64,000 bases of DNA, from contig JANOFU010000102.1 of assembly GCA_031413815.1 (NCBI GenBank), positions 108,841 through 172,840 of the forward strand, read 5' to 3'. This DNA is from JAGVSR01 sp031413815. GTDB taxonomy: Bacteria > Pseudomonadota > Alphaproteobacteria > Rhizobiales > Hyphomicrobiaceae. The position numbers were made by a program, and so were the translations under genes. This document shows positions 55,925 through 63,408 of the stretch, piece after piece (position 1 is the first letter of the stretch; each line of letters begins with the position of its first letter). Below the pieces are notes generated by a model. It ran no database searches and was not told the DNA's origin. It was given only the letters and a program-made list of their open reading frames with translations.

Positions 55925-56953
55925 CTACTTTTCCTCCTGCGCCGTTCGCCGGAACACTTCCGGGATCAAATCGCGGACACGGATGGGCGGGGCGTCGAGG
56001 AACGGGATCGGCCGCGTGACCTCAATGGCGGCGACGCCGATGCGGGCCGTGAGCGCGCCGTTGAACGCGCCTTCACCGAGGCGGCGGCTGACGCGGCGCA
56101 GCATGTCTTGTCCGAGGAACTGGCCTAAGAGATCGTCGGTCATCGCTACACCGCCAGTCGCCACGATGTGACTGACCACCATGCGCGCGAGCCGCAAGGC
56201 GCCAACGCCACCGGGCCGTCCGCCGTAGAGTGTGGCCAGCCCACGCATCAAGCGTAGGTTTTCGAACACGACGAAGCCCATCGCGATCCACGCCATCGGC
56301 GACAGGGCTGTCACGGTCGCGACGCGTTTGGCGGATTTCAGAACCGCGCGGCGCGCTTCGAGATCGAGCGGCGCCATCAGTTCGCGATCGGCGAGGCGTA
56401 ACAGGTCGCCGGGATCGCGGACATCGCTCGCATGCTCCTTGAGCTTTGCGAGCCCCCAACGGCAATCGGGCCGCGCCGCAAACAAGTCCTGCACGCCAAC
56501 AACGGCCTTGCGTTCCGCGCCGACGTCTTTTTGAGCAAGCGCCAGATCAACGTCTTTGCGCAATTGGCCGAGGCGCGCGAGCCGGAACAGGCCAAACAGT
56601 TCGCGGACAAGAAGCACCGTGGCGCTGATCGCGGCAATGGCGAGAAGGCCTGCTGCCAACCAGCCGATCCAATCGTTGCGGTCGAGCGCGCTGGAGATAA
56701 AGCGGCCGAAGGCGAGGCTGGCCGCCAGCACTGTGAGGCTCGCCATGGCGGTGAGGAACCAGCTGCCCCAGCGGATTCCGCTCTGCAACTCGGCGGCGGT
56801 CGGGCGGACGCGAACTGTACCTGCGGGCGGCGGCGAGGTGATTGGGTCTGCGGCGGTCTCTACCTCAGGCGCATCCACAATGATCGATGGGTCGTCAGCT
56901 GCGAACACGCGCGGCTTGCGCGTGCTAGGCGGCGGTGACGAGGGAGCGGTCAT
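55925..56953 (-). CDS. YcjF-like TIGR01620/DUF697 membrane protein
   Basis: 342 aa. A Pro-rich N-terminus, two membrane segments at about residues 65-115, then a DUF697-like domain (ALSPMAWIAMGFVVFENLRL, about 205-225). YcjF is encoded with the YcjX GTPase-like protein in proteobacteria; here the genes overlap by 4 nt. Envelope-stress or phage-shock association in E. coli is known; the biochemical role is not. Confidence 0.88.
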   Translation of the reverse strand: MTAPSSPPPSTRKPRVFAADDPSIIVDAPEVETAADPITSPPPAGTVRVRPTAAELQSGIRWGSWFLTAMASLTVLAASLAFGRFISSALDRNDWIGWLAAGLLAIAAISATVLLVRELFGLFRLARLGQLRKDVDLALAQKDVGAERKAVVGVQDLFAARPDCRWGLAKLKEHASDVRDPGDLLRLADRELMAPLDLEARRAVLKSAKRVATVTALSPMAWIAMGFVVFENLRLMRGLATLYGGRPGGVGALRLARMVVSHIVATGGVAMTDDLLGQFLGQDMLRRVSRRLGEGAFNGALTARIGVAAIEVTRPIPFLDAPPIRVRDLIPEVFRRTAQEEK

Positions 56954-58428
56954 GAGAGCCAGTCTCCGATCAAATAATCCAGCGCCCGGTCAAGACGGAT
57001 GTGCGGCGCGGGAGCGGCTTCGCCTGTGGCGCCCGCCGCTGTCAACCGCGTCGGACGGAAGCGAACGAAACGCGCGGCGTCTGACGTTTCCTGAGGGAGG
57101 GCTGGATCGAGCGCCCGTTTGGGATCAGCGGGCAGGTCGCCGGGAAAGATCGCCTGCTCACGCCGGCCATCGAACGTCACGCCGTCAATGGTTTCGCCGG
57201 GCATCGGCACGCCGATGATGCAGGGAAGCGTCTCCTTGCCGTCTTTGACTTCGGCTTCGCGTGTTGCCCGTAACGCGGCGATGGCCATGACTTTGACATC
57301 AGCGCCAGCGGCACTGGCGCGCGTGCTGGCGCGATCGGTGAGCAGTTTGAGAATGGCTTCAAGCCGGTCATGACTCGTCCGGTTCAAGTGGTCGGCTTTG
57401 GTTGCGGCAAACAGCAGCCGGTCAACGCGGCGCGACAACAAGCGCGACAACCACGAGTTGGCACCGGGCTTGAACGCGCTCAGCACGCCGGCGAGGGCCT
57501 GTTCAAGGTCGCCCAACGCCTCCGGACCAGATGAGAGTGCGCCCAACACATCGACCAGCACGATTTGCCGGTCGAGCTTGCTGAAGTGTTCGCGGAAAAA
57601 GGGCCGGACGACGTGGGATTTGTAGCTCTCATAGCGCCGCGCCATCATGGCGCCGAGCGATCCAGGCGCGGGCGTCGCATCGGGTGAGAGGGGAAGCGGG
57701 AAGAACGTCAGCAGTGGTGACCCGGCGAGATCGCCCGGCATCAAGAAACGTCCCGGGCTCAGCGCACATACGCCGCGGTCGGCAGTCTTTGCGGCCTCGA
57801 GGTAGGCCGTGAACAGCGCTGCGCCGTGGATGGCGATTTGCTCGTTGCCGGGTAGGGTTGCATCGAGAGTTGAGACGAATGCCGACCAATCCGCTGCGGC
57901 TTCGGCGCGTCGCGGGGCGCGGGCTTGCTCAAGTGCTACAGCTGACCACTGGCCATAGGTTTGCTCAAGGAGGCCTAAGTCGATCAACCATTCGCCGGGG
58001 TAATCGACGATGTCGACGTTGAGGCGAGAAATGCCGAGCGTTTTGCGGATGCGGTTTTCAGGTGCGTAACCGATGACGACGCGCAATTCCGAAATGCGCC
58101 GGGTGCTGCCGGGCCATTCCGGCGGATCGCGGCCGAGGACTTCGAGATGCGCTTCATAGTCAAAGCGCGGAATGGAATCGTCGGGTTGTGGTTCGAGGTG
58201 CGCCGATAAAATACGGCCCTGCGCTTGAGCGTCGAAGAACGGCAGTCGCCCGCCCGCAATCAAATTGCGGACCAGCGCTGTGATGAACACGGTCTTGCCA
58301 GCGCGCGAAAGCCCCGTGACGCCAAGCCGAAGAGTCGGGGTAAGGGCGTCACGCACATATCCGCTAGCGGCGGTCAAGGCGGATCGGGCAGGCGGGGGCA
58401 GGGGCGGGACGCGCAAGGGAAACCTCAT
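56950..58428 (-). CDS. YcjX-like P-loop protein (DUF463)
   Basis: 492 aa. The P-loop LGVTGLSRAGKTVFITAL is near residues 35-52. VDIVDYPGEWLIDLGLL (about 130) is a switch-II-like motif, and LLFAATKADHLNR (about 335) a G4-like TKxD. 58428 is preceded by a purine-rich stretch. It overlaps ycjF by 4 nt. A GTPase-like ATP/GTP-binding function is likely, but its cellular role is not established. Confidence 0.9.
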   Translation of the reverse strand: MRFPLRVPPLPPPARSALTAASGYVRDALTPTLRLGVTGLSRAGKTVFITALVRNLIAGGRLPFFDAQAQGRILSAHLEPQPDDSIPRFDYEAHLEVLGRDPPEWPGSTRRISELRVVIGYAPENRIRKTLGISRLNVDIVDYPGEWLIDLGLLEQTYGQWSAVALEQARAPRRAEAAADWSAFVSTLDATLPGNEQIAIHGAALFTAYLEAAKTADRGVCALSPGRFLMPGDLAGSPLLTFFPLPLSPDATPAPGSLGAMMARRYESYKSHVVRPFFREHFSKLDRQIVLVDVLGALSSGPEALGDLEQALAGVLSAFKPGANSWLSRLLSRRVDRLLFAATKADHLNRTSHDRLEAILKLLTDRASTRASAAGADVKVMAIAALRATREAEVKDGKETLPCIIGVPMPGETIDGVTFDGRREQAIFPGDLPADPKRALDPALPQETSDAARFVRFRPTRLTAAGATGEAAPAPHIRLDRALDYLIGDWLS

Positions 58429-58498
58429 TGGTCTCCCTAGGTAGGCGCTCAGCGCGCGGCTCGCAAGCGACCGGCGAAGGATGGAAACTTGAAGTCAG

Positions 58499-58597
58499 TC
58501 AGCTCACGTAAAACCCGTGGAAGACGACGAAGATGCCGGCGCCGATGACCACAAGGCCCATCAGCACAATCGCGCCCGACCGGAAGAACTCGCCCAT
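58499..58597 (-). CDS. Small single-pass membrane protein (32 aa)
   Basis: Too short for ordinary gene calling, found by reading the minus strand. ATG 58597 is preceded by CTGGAGCGAGTGCT (GGAG about 10 nt upstream) and TGA ends at 58499. The peptide begins MGEFFRSG and has a hydrophobic span of about 22 residues (AIVLMGLVVIGAGIFVVFHG), a typical small membrane protein. No family is recognised. It lies between ycjX and epmA on the same strand. Confidence 0.45.
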   Translation of the reverse strand: MGEFFRSGAIVLMGLVVIGAGIFVVFHGFYVS

Positions 58598-58720
58598 AGC
58601 ACTCGCTCCAGAAGCCTCCATTGGCTTCGTGATGCCTAGAATACGCACCAGCGCTGAACCAGTTCTGAAGACGCCCTTCAGAATTCGTTCATCTGCGTGT
58701 CACGTTGCACCTTCTCCGCT

Positions 58721-58790
58721 TGGTGCCGGGCATCGGGCCACAAAGTTTGGGGCAGGTTGTCAGTATTGGAGACCCGGTGGCTGGCACCGT
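58721..58790 (+). repeat. Composite palindromic repeat, copy 4 (left part)
   Basis: GGTGCCGGGCATCGGGCCAC (58722), TATTGGAGACCCGGTGG (58764) and CTGGCACCGTCT (58781) in the usual order, then identity ends at an AAACGAGG. The right half seen in copies 1-3 is missing. Confidence 0.75.
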
Positions 58791-58833
58791 CTCGTAAACG
58801 AGGTTGAGACGGAGGGTGCGACCGGAGTGAATT

Positions 58834-58866
58834 GGTGTCAGACACCACGAAACGGTGTCTGACACC
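58834..58866. repeat. Paired 13-bp palindrome, locus 3 (overlaps epmA 3' end)
   Basis: GGTGTCAGACACC, spacer ACGAAAC, GGTGTCTGACACC. The first unit contains the epmA stop codon, and the pair encodes the last ~9 residues of epmA. Confidence 0.9.
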
Positions 58867-59899
58867 CATCGACGTAAGGCGTCCACACGACCTGATTGAT
58901 CCGCGTCGCGCCGGTGGCCAGCATCACGAGCCGGTCGAAGCCCAGCGCGCACCCGGACGCGGGCGGCATCTGCGCCACGGCTGCGATGAAATCCTCATCA
59001 ATGGGATAACACTCGCTGTAAATCCGCTGACGTTCGGACATTTGCGCTTCGAGGTTGACGCGCTGGACTTTGGCGTCGATCAATTCGCCGAAGCCATTCG
59101 CCAGCTCCAAGCCACAGCAATAAAGTTCAAACCGTTCAGCCAGGCGGGGATTGTGTGCGCAGGGTCGCGCCAGGGCGGCTTCAGATGTGGGGTATTCAAC
59201 CAACAGTGTGGGTTGTCCAATGCCGAGTTTGGGTTCGATCAATGCCGCCAGCACGCGCGCAAAGATGTCAGACCACGTTTCGCCGTCGCGCGCCGTCACG
59301 CCAGCACGATGTGCCATCGCGGCGAGACCGTCGCACGCATCAAAGCCAGCCCCCAGGCGCGACAGGAGATCAATTCCCGTATGACGCGTGAACGCATGGG
59401 CGACTGTTAGCCGTTCGGGCTCGCGCGCGGGATCGGCAGTCGCCCCGCGCCAAGACACCAGGCGCTGGCCCGTAGTTGCGCAGGCGAGTTTGAGCACAGC
59501 CGCGGAATCTGCGGCGACCGTGTCGTAGGTTTCATTGGCCCGGTACCATTCGAGCATGGTGAACTCGGGAGCGTGTGCCGCGCCGTGCTCGCGATTGCGG
59601 AAACAGGGCGCGAAGGTGAAGATCTTCTCTTCGCCTGCCGCCAGCAGCTTCTTCATCGAGAACTCGGGCGAGGTGTGAAGGTAGAGATCGCGCGAGCTGA
59701 GATCGGTGCCAATGAGCTGCGTCTTGAAGGCATGCAGATGCGTTTCGTTGCCGGGGGAAACCTGCAGGCAGGCCGTATCGACCTCGATAAAACCCTGGGT
59801 CTCAAACCAGGTCCGGATCGCGCTTTTGATGCGCGCGCGCGCTAGCAAAAACGGCCGCCGGTCTGCGTGCCGGTCAGGGGTCCACCAGGATGAGGTCAT
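58838..59899 (-). CDS. epmA: Elongation factor P--(R)-beta-lysine ligase
   Basis: A class II lysyl-tRNA-synthetase paralogue that attaches (R)-beta-lysine to EF-P, about 353 aa with no anticodon-binding domain. Class II motifs: motif 2 as CFRNREHGAAHAPEFTMLEWY (about 100) and motif 3 as GCALGFDRLVMLATG near 320. Start ATG 59899 (MTSSWW); the frame extends to 60205. Divergent from its substrate gene efp. The final residues (GCQTPFRGV) come from the 58834-58866 palindrome. epmB is not in this window. Confidence 0.9.
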   Translation of the reverse strand: MTSSWWTPDRHADRRPFLLARARIKSAIRTWFETQGFIEVDTACLQVSPGNETHLHAFKTQLIGTDLSSRDLYLHTSPEFSMKKLLAAGEEKIFTFAPCFRNREHGAAHAPEFTMLEWYRANETYDTVAADSAAVLKLACATTGQRLVSWRGATADPAREPERLTVAHAFTRHTGIDLLSRLGAGFDACDGLAAMAHRAGVTARDGETWSDIFARVLAALIEPKLGIGQPTLLVEYPTSEAALARPCAHNPRLAERFELYCCGLELANGFGELIDAKVQRVNLEAQMSERQRIYSECYPIDEDFIAAVAQMPPASGCALGFDRLVMLATGATRINQVVWTPYVDGCQTPFRGV

Positions 59900-59918
59900 T
59901 TGGGATCCAAGTTGAAAC

Positions 59919-59951
59919 GGTGTCAGACACCACTCAGAGGTGTCTGACACC
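59919..59951. repeat. Paired 13-bp palindrome, locus 4 (epmA/efp promoter region)
   Basis: GGTGTCAGACACC, spacer ACTCAGA, GGTGTCTGACACC, followed closely by a further partial unit (GTTAGACACC). It sits 20 nt upstream of the epmA start and 166 nt upstream of efp, so it would be in at least one 5' leader. Confidence 0.9.
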
Positions 59952-60116
59952 GCGTTAGACACCGCCTTAAACCCCGTCCCCTTAGCAGATTTTGCGCCGC
60001 ACTTGGCCTTCAGCGCCAGACGGGGTAAGAGACGGGCCAGATTCCCCGCCAGCTGGCTTTTGTGCCCCGCGCGACGACCCCGCGCCACTGCCCGCGGCTT
60101 TGATGGAGACCACGAC

Positions 60117-60686
60117 GTGACCAAGGTAATCGCCAGTTCGGTCCGCAAGGGCAACGTGATCGATCTCAATGGTAAACTGGCCGTCGTCATGTCGGCCGAA
60201 AACATTCACCCCGGTAAGGGCACGCCCGTCACCCACCTCGAACTCCGCCGCATCTCAGATGGCGTGAAGCTCGTCGAACGCTACCGCACGACCGACCAGG
60301 TCGAGCGCGCCTATCTTGATGAGAAAGACTACAACTACATGTACGAAGACGACATGGGCTACAATTTCATGCAGCCTGAGAGCTTCGATCAGATTTCGGT
60401 GCCCAAGGACGTTCTGGGCGATCAGGCCCAGTGGCTGGTTGAAGGCATGACCTGCTCGGTCTCGCTGCACGAAAGCAATCCGATCTCGATTGAACTGCCC
60501 CAGCGCGTGACGTTCGAAATCATCGAAGCTGATCCGGTTGTAAAGGGCCAGAGCGCATCGTCGTCTTACAAGCCCGCCAAGCTGTCCAACGGCGCCCGCG
60601 TGATGGTGCCGCCGCATATCGGCGCCGGCACCCGGGTCGTCATCATGACGGAAGATGGCTCGTACGTGGAACGTGCGAAGGACTAA
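60117..60686 (+). CDS. efp: Elongation factor P
   Basis: EF-P rescues ribosomes stalled at polyproline. Start is GTG 60117, preceded by GGAG, giving 189 aa and the N-terminus MTKVIASSVRKGNVID. Upstream frame to 59940 is not conserved. The modification loop IHPGKGTP carries the Lys normally beta-lysylated by EpmA. C-terminal OB domain shows VMVPPHIGAGTRVVI. It is divergent from epmA. Confidence 0.95.
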   Translation: MTKVIASSVRKGNVIDLNGKLAVVMSAENIHPGKGTPVTHLELRRISDGVKLVERYRTTDQVERAYLDEKDYNYMYEDDMGYNFMQPESFDQISVPKDVLGDQAQWLVEGMTCSVSLHESNPISIELPQRVTFEIIEADPVVKGQSASSSYKPAKLSNGARVMVPPHIGAGTRVVIMTEDGSYVERAKD

Positions 60687-60771
60687 CGGGCATCAGTGCA
60701 AGCGGCCAGAACGCGAGCGCCTTCCGAAAGTGGAGTCGAATAGCATCCCGTTTTCTGGCCGTCTGCGCATC

Positions 60772-61353
60772 TTAACCCTGGTCCTCAGCCTCATCCTTCG
60801 GTGCCGCGCCCTCTTCGAACATGGCGTCGGGGTTGAAGGTTTCGAGTTCTAGCTTCTCTTCCTTGAGCATCGTGACGTTCTCGCCGCGCGCCTGGCGGGT
60901 GGCTTCGTCGGCCGAGCGGGCGACGTTGAGCGTGATCTTGACGATCACTTCCGGGTGTAACTGAACGCGTGAGCCGTGCAGGCCGAGGGTCTTGATTGGC
61001 GTATCGATCAGAACCTGGTTGCGTCCGACGGTAAAGCCGCCCGCGCTGATGGCTTCGGCGATGTCGCGGGTCGACACCGAGCCGTAGAGCTGGCCCGTGT
61101 CGCCAGCGGCGCGGATCGTGACGAAGGACTGGCCGTCAAGCTTGGCAGCCACGGCTTCGGCTTCTTTCTTCTGCTCAAGGTTGGTCGCTTCCAACTGGGC
61201 GCGCTGGCCCTCGAACTTAGAAAGGTTGTCCTTGTTCGCGCGCAGGGCCTTCTTCTGCGGCAGCAGGAAGTTGCGTGCGTATCCATCTTTGACGGTGACG
61301 ACATCGCCCATCTGGCCGAGGCGGCCGATGCGCTGGAGGAGAATGACTTGCAT
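60772..61353 (-). CDS. rplI: 50S ribosomal protein L9
   Basis: 193 aa. N-terminal domain MQVILLQRIGRLGQMGDVVTV followed by the ARNFLLPQKKA strand and long helix (about 45-78). The C-terminal domain (VTIRAAGDTGQLYGSVST) is intact. A ~40-residue acidic C-terminal extension ends EDQG. Start ATG 61353 behind AGGAG. The frame extends upstream without conservation. Confidence 0.96.
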   Translation of the reverse strand: MQVILLQRIGRLGQMGDVVTVKDGYARNFLLPQKKALRANKDNLSKFEGQRAQLEATNLEQKKEAEAVAAKLDGQSFVTIRAAGDTGQLYGSVSTRDIAEAISAGGFTVGRNQVLIDTPIKTLGLHGSRVQLHPEVIVKITLNVARSADEATRQARGENVTMLKEEKLELETFNPDAMFEEGAAPKDEAEDQG

Positions 61354-61388
61354 GGGAGTGCTCCTGTGAGTGTGTGGTGTGTGAAGAG

Positions 61389-62378
61389 TTATGCGGTGGG
61401 TGTTGGCATTGCCGGTCCGCCAGGAGGCGGCCCGTTGGGAAAGACGCGTTGGCGCAGTTGAAAGGCCCCGTCGGCCAAGCCTAGGAGCGCGATGAACACC
61501 GCGATCCAGACATTGAATAGCAAGAGAGCCGCGTAGAGCGTCCACAGTGCAAACGGGCGCCAAGGTGTGCCGCGCGTGACGTAGTGCACCACTGACAGCC
61601 CCAATAGGACGAAGGCCAGAAAAAACGCGCCGGCGAACCCGATGCCTACCGCGCCAGCTACCCCAGCTGCCCCGCTGGCTAGAAGCCCAGCCAAGAACAT
61701 CATCGACGTGCCGCGCGGGAATTCCATTGCATTGAGATCCGGCCACGTGCGCCGCAGCTGCCCCGACGCAAGTGTGATGCGGCCAGCGAGCCAGAGATTG
61801 AGCAGCAACGCGGACATCCAGCTCACAGCAGCGGCAGCCGGCATGGCCGCGACTGCGATATCGGTCAGCTGCGTAATCTTGGCTTCGTCGAGAGGTGCGC
61901 GGCCTTCGATTCTCGGCAGGTTGTCTTTGAGGGCTTTGCTGACGTGCTCGCGCAAGTTGGTGTTGAACGTCTCATAGTCGCCCGCGGTTGTTGTGAGGAC
62001 GGCGAGTGTCAACCCGCCCGCCATCACAGCAGCCCAGAGCACGAGCCGGCCGGGCGGATACCATTCAACCGCCGTGCCGTCGTCGGAGGCGGCACGATTG
62101 AGGAGTGCCAGATAGCTCAGTGCCACGGCTGGAAGCATCTGTGTCATGGAATACATAAGCGCCGCGAACGGACCGGCCAAGAGGCCGATGATCACTGTGC
62201 TGGCGGCTGCGGCAATGCCCGCCGTCATCCATCCCCAGCCAAGGCCGGCCAAGAAAACCGGCAGCGATGTGACGAGTAATAGAATGTAGCGTACGAACAA
62301 CGGCCCCGTTGTGGCCGAGGCAAACACCACCGCCGAGACGAGACCCAAACCGAGTCCGATGAGAACTTGTGTGCGCAC
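61389..62378 (-). CDS. DUF2232 membrane protein
   Basis: 329 aa with about eight hydrophobic segments. Position between rpsR and rplI is the conserved location of DUF2232 (YybS-like) proteins in alphaproteobacteria. A soluble loop (about 135-165) interrupts the membrane part. Function unknown. C-terminus is Pro-rich (NGPPPGGPAMPTPTA). Confidence 0.85.
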   Translation of the reverse strand: MRTQVLIGLGLGLVSAVVFASATTGPLFVRYILLLVTSLPVFLAGLGWGWMTAGIAAAASTVIIGLLAGPFAALMYSMTQMLPAVALSYLALLNRAASDDGTAVEWYPPGRLVLWAAVMAGGLTLAVLTTTAGDYETFNTNLREHVSKALKDNLPRIEGRAPLDEAKITQLTDIAVAAMPAAAAVSWMSALLLNLWLAGRITLASGQLRRTWPDLNAMEFPRGTSMMFLAGLLASGAAGVAGAVGIGFAGAFFLAFVLLGLSVVHYVTRGTPWRPFALWTLYAALLLFNVWIAVFIALLGLADGAFQLRQRVFPNGPPPGGPAMPTPTA

Positions 62379-62448
62379 GTGAGAGCTGTCCCGCTTTCGC
62401 GGTTAGAGACAGACCGGCGATGCCGCTGCCCCAACCAGATTCATGTTT

Positions 62449-62479
62449 GGGTCAGGCACCCCAAAAGGTACCTGATTCC
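62449..62479. repeat. Degenerate paired palindrome, rpsR-DUF2232 gap
   Basis: GGGTCAGGCACCC, 5-nt spacer, GGTACCTGATTCC. It has the same 13-mer, near-inverted pair architecture as the GGTGTC family, with several mismatches. A likely decayed or sister family member. Confidence 0.45.
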
Positions 62480-62487
62480 ATTTCAGC

Positions 62488-62736
62488 TTACTTCAAAACG
62501 TACGGCAGCAGACCCAAGAACCGGGCGCGCTTAATCGCCCGGGACAGTTCGCGCTGCTTCTTAGCGGAGACCGCCGTGATGCGGCTTGGGACGATCTTGC
62601 CGCGCTCGGAGATATACCGGCCGAGCGTGCGCACATCCTTGTAGTCAATCTTTGGCGCTTGATCGCCCGAGAACGGGCAGGTTTTGCGGCGGCGATGAAA
62701 CGGCCGGCGAGCGGCCAATTGCTGGATTTCAGCCAT
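62488..62736 (-). CDS. rpsR: 30S ribosomal protein S18
   Basis: 82 aa. Signatures RRPFHRRRKTCPFSGD (residues 10-25) and RERGKIVPSRITAVSAKKQREL-like segment (about 45-65), then RAIKRARFLGLLPYV. It starts 3 nt after rpsF. Confidence 0.97.
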   Translation of the reverse strand: MAEIQQLAARRPFHRRRKTCPFSGDQAPKIDYKDVRTLGRYISERGKIVPSRITAVSAKKQRELSRAIKRARFLGLLPYVLK

Positions 62737-62739
62737 GGA

Positions 62740-63408
62740 TTAGCTCTCCGATCCTGGGGTGTCGTTGCGGGGGGGACGCGGTGGGCGCGGGGGACGCGGA
62801 GTGCCGTCGGCGCTGGCACCAGCACCGCCAGCGGGTGCGCCAGCGCCATCGCGGAACCCGCCGCCTTCACGCGGGGGGCGCGGGCGGAATGTCGAGGCAC
62901 CGTCGCCGCCGCCACCACCGCCACCTTCACGGGGACCGCGGAATCCGCCGCCGCCACCACCGGCGCCACCTTCACGGCCGCCAAAGCCGCCACGGCCACC
63001 GCCGCCACCAAAGCCGCCACGTCCGCCGCCACCACCGAAGCCGCCGCGATCTCCGCGGTCACCTCTGTCGCCGCGATCATCGCGATCCTGCTTGCGCATC
63101 ATGGCCGAAGGCTCGGTCTCGTGGGTCTCCACTTTGACAGTAATGAAGCGCAACACGTCCGGCTGAATGCTCATGCGCCGCTCCATTTCCGCAACCGCCG
63201 CGGACGGAGCATCAATATTCAAAAGCGAGAAGTGCGCCTTGCGGCTCTTCTTGATTTTGAACGCGAGGCCCTTGAGGCCCCAATATTCGGTCTTGGTGAT
63301 CTTGCCGCCGCCTTCGGTGATGACGTCGGAGAATTCTTTGGTCAGTGCCACAACCTGCTGGTTGGACACGTCCTGGCGCGCCAGGAAGACATGCTCGTAT
63401 AACGGCAT
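62740..63408 (-). CDS. rpsF: 30S ribosomal protein S6 with long Gly/Arg-rich tail
   Basis: Residues 1-98 are a normal S6 (MPLYEHVFLARQD, YWGLKGLAFKIKKSRKAHF). From about residue 106 to 222 the protein is low complexity: DRGD repeats, then RGGFGGGGG three times in 121-145, long Gly runs, then Pro/Arg motifs (PRPPRPP). The tail is about 117 residues, far longer than the short acidic/basic tails usual in S6. Start ATG 63408 behind AGAAGGG. First gene of rpsF-rpsR-DUF2232-rplI. Confidence 0.95.
   Translation of the reverse strand: MPLYEHVFLARQDVSNQQVVALTKEFSDVITEGGGKITKTEYWGLKGLAFKIKKSRKAHFSLLNIDAPSAAVAEMERRMSIQPDVLRFITVKVETHETEPSAMMRKQDRDDRGDRGDRGDRGGFGGGGGRGGFGGGGGRGGFGGREGGAGGGGGGFRGPREGGGGGGGDGASTFRPRPPREGGGFRDGAGAPAGGAGASADGTPRPPRPPRPPRNDTPGSES

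Noticed and set aside
62750..63090. Gly-rich repeats as a CRISPR or tandem-repeat locus
   Set aside because: They are in-frame codons of the rpsF tail, with no spacer-repeat structure.
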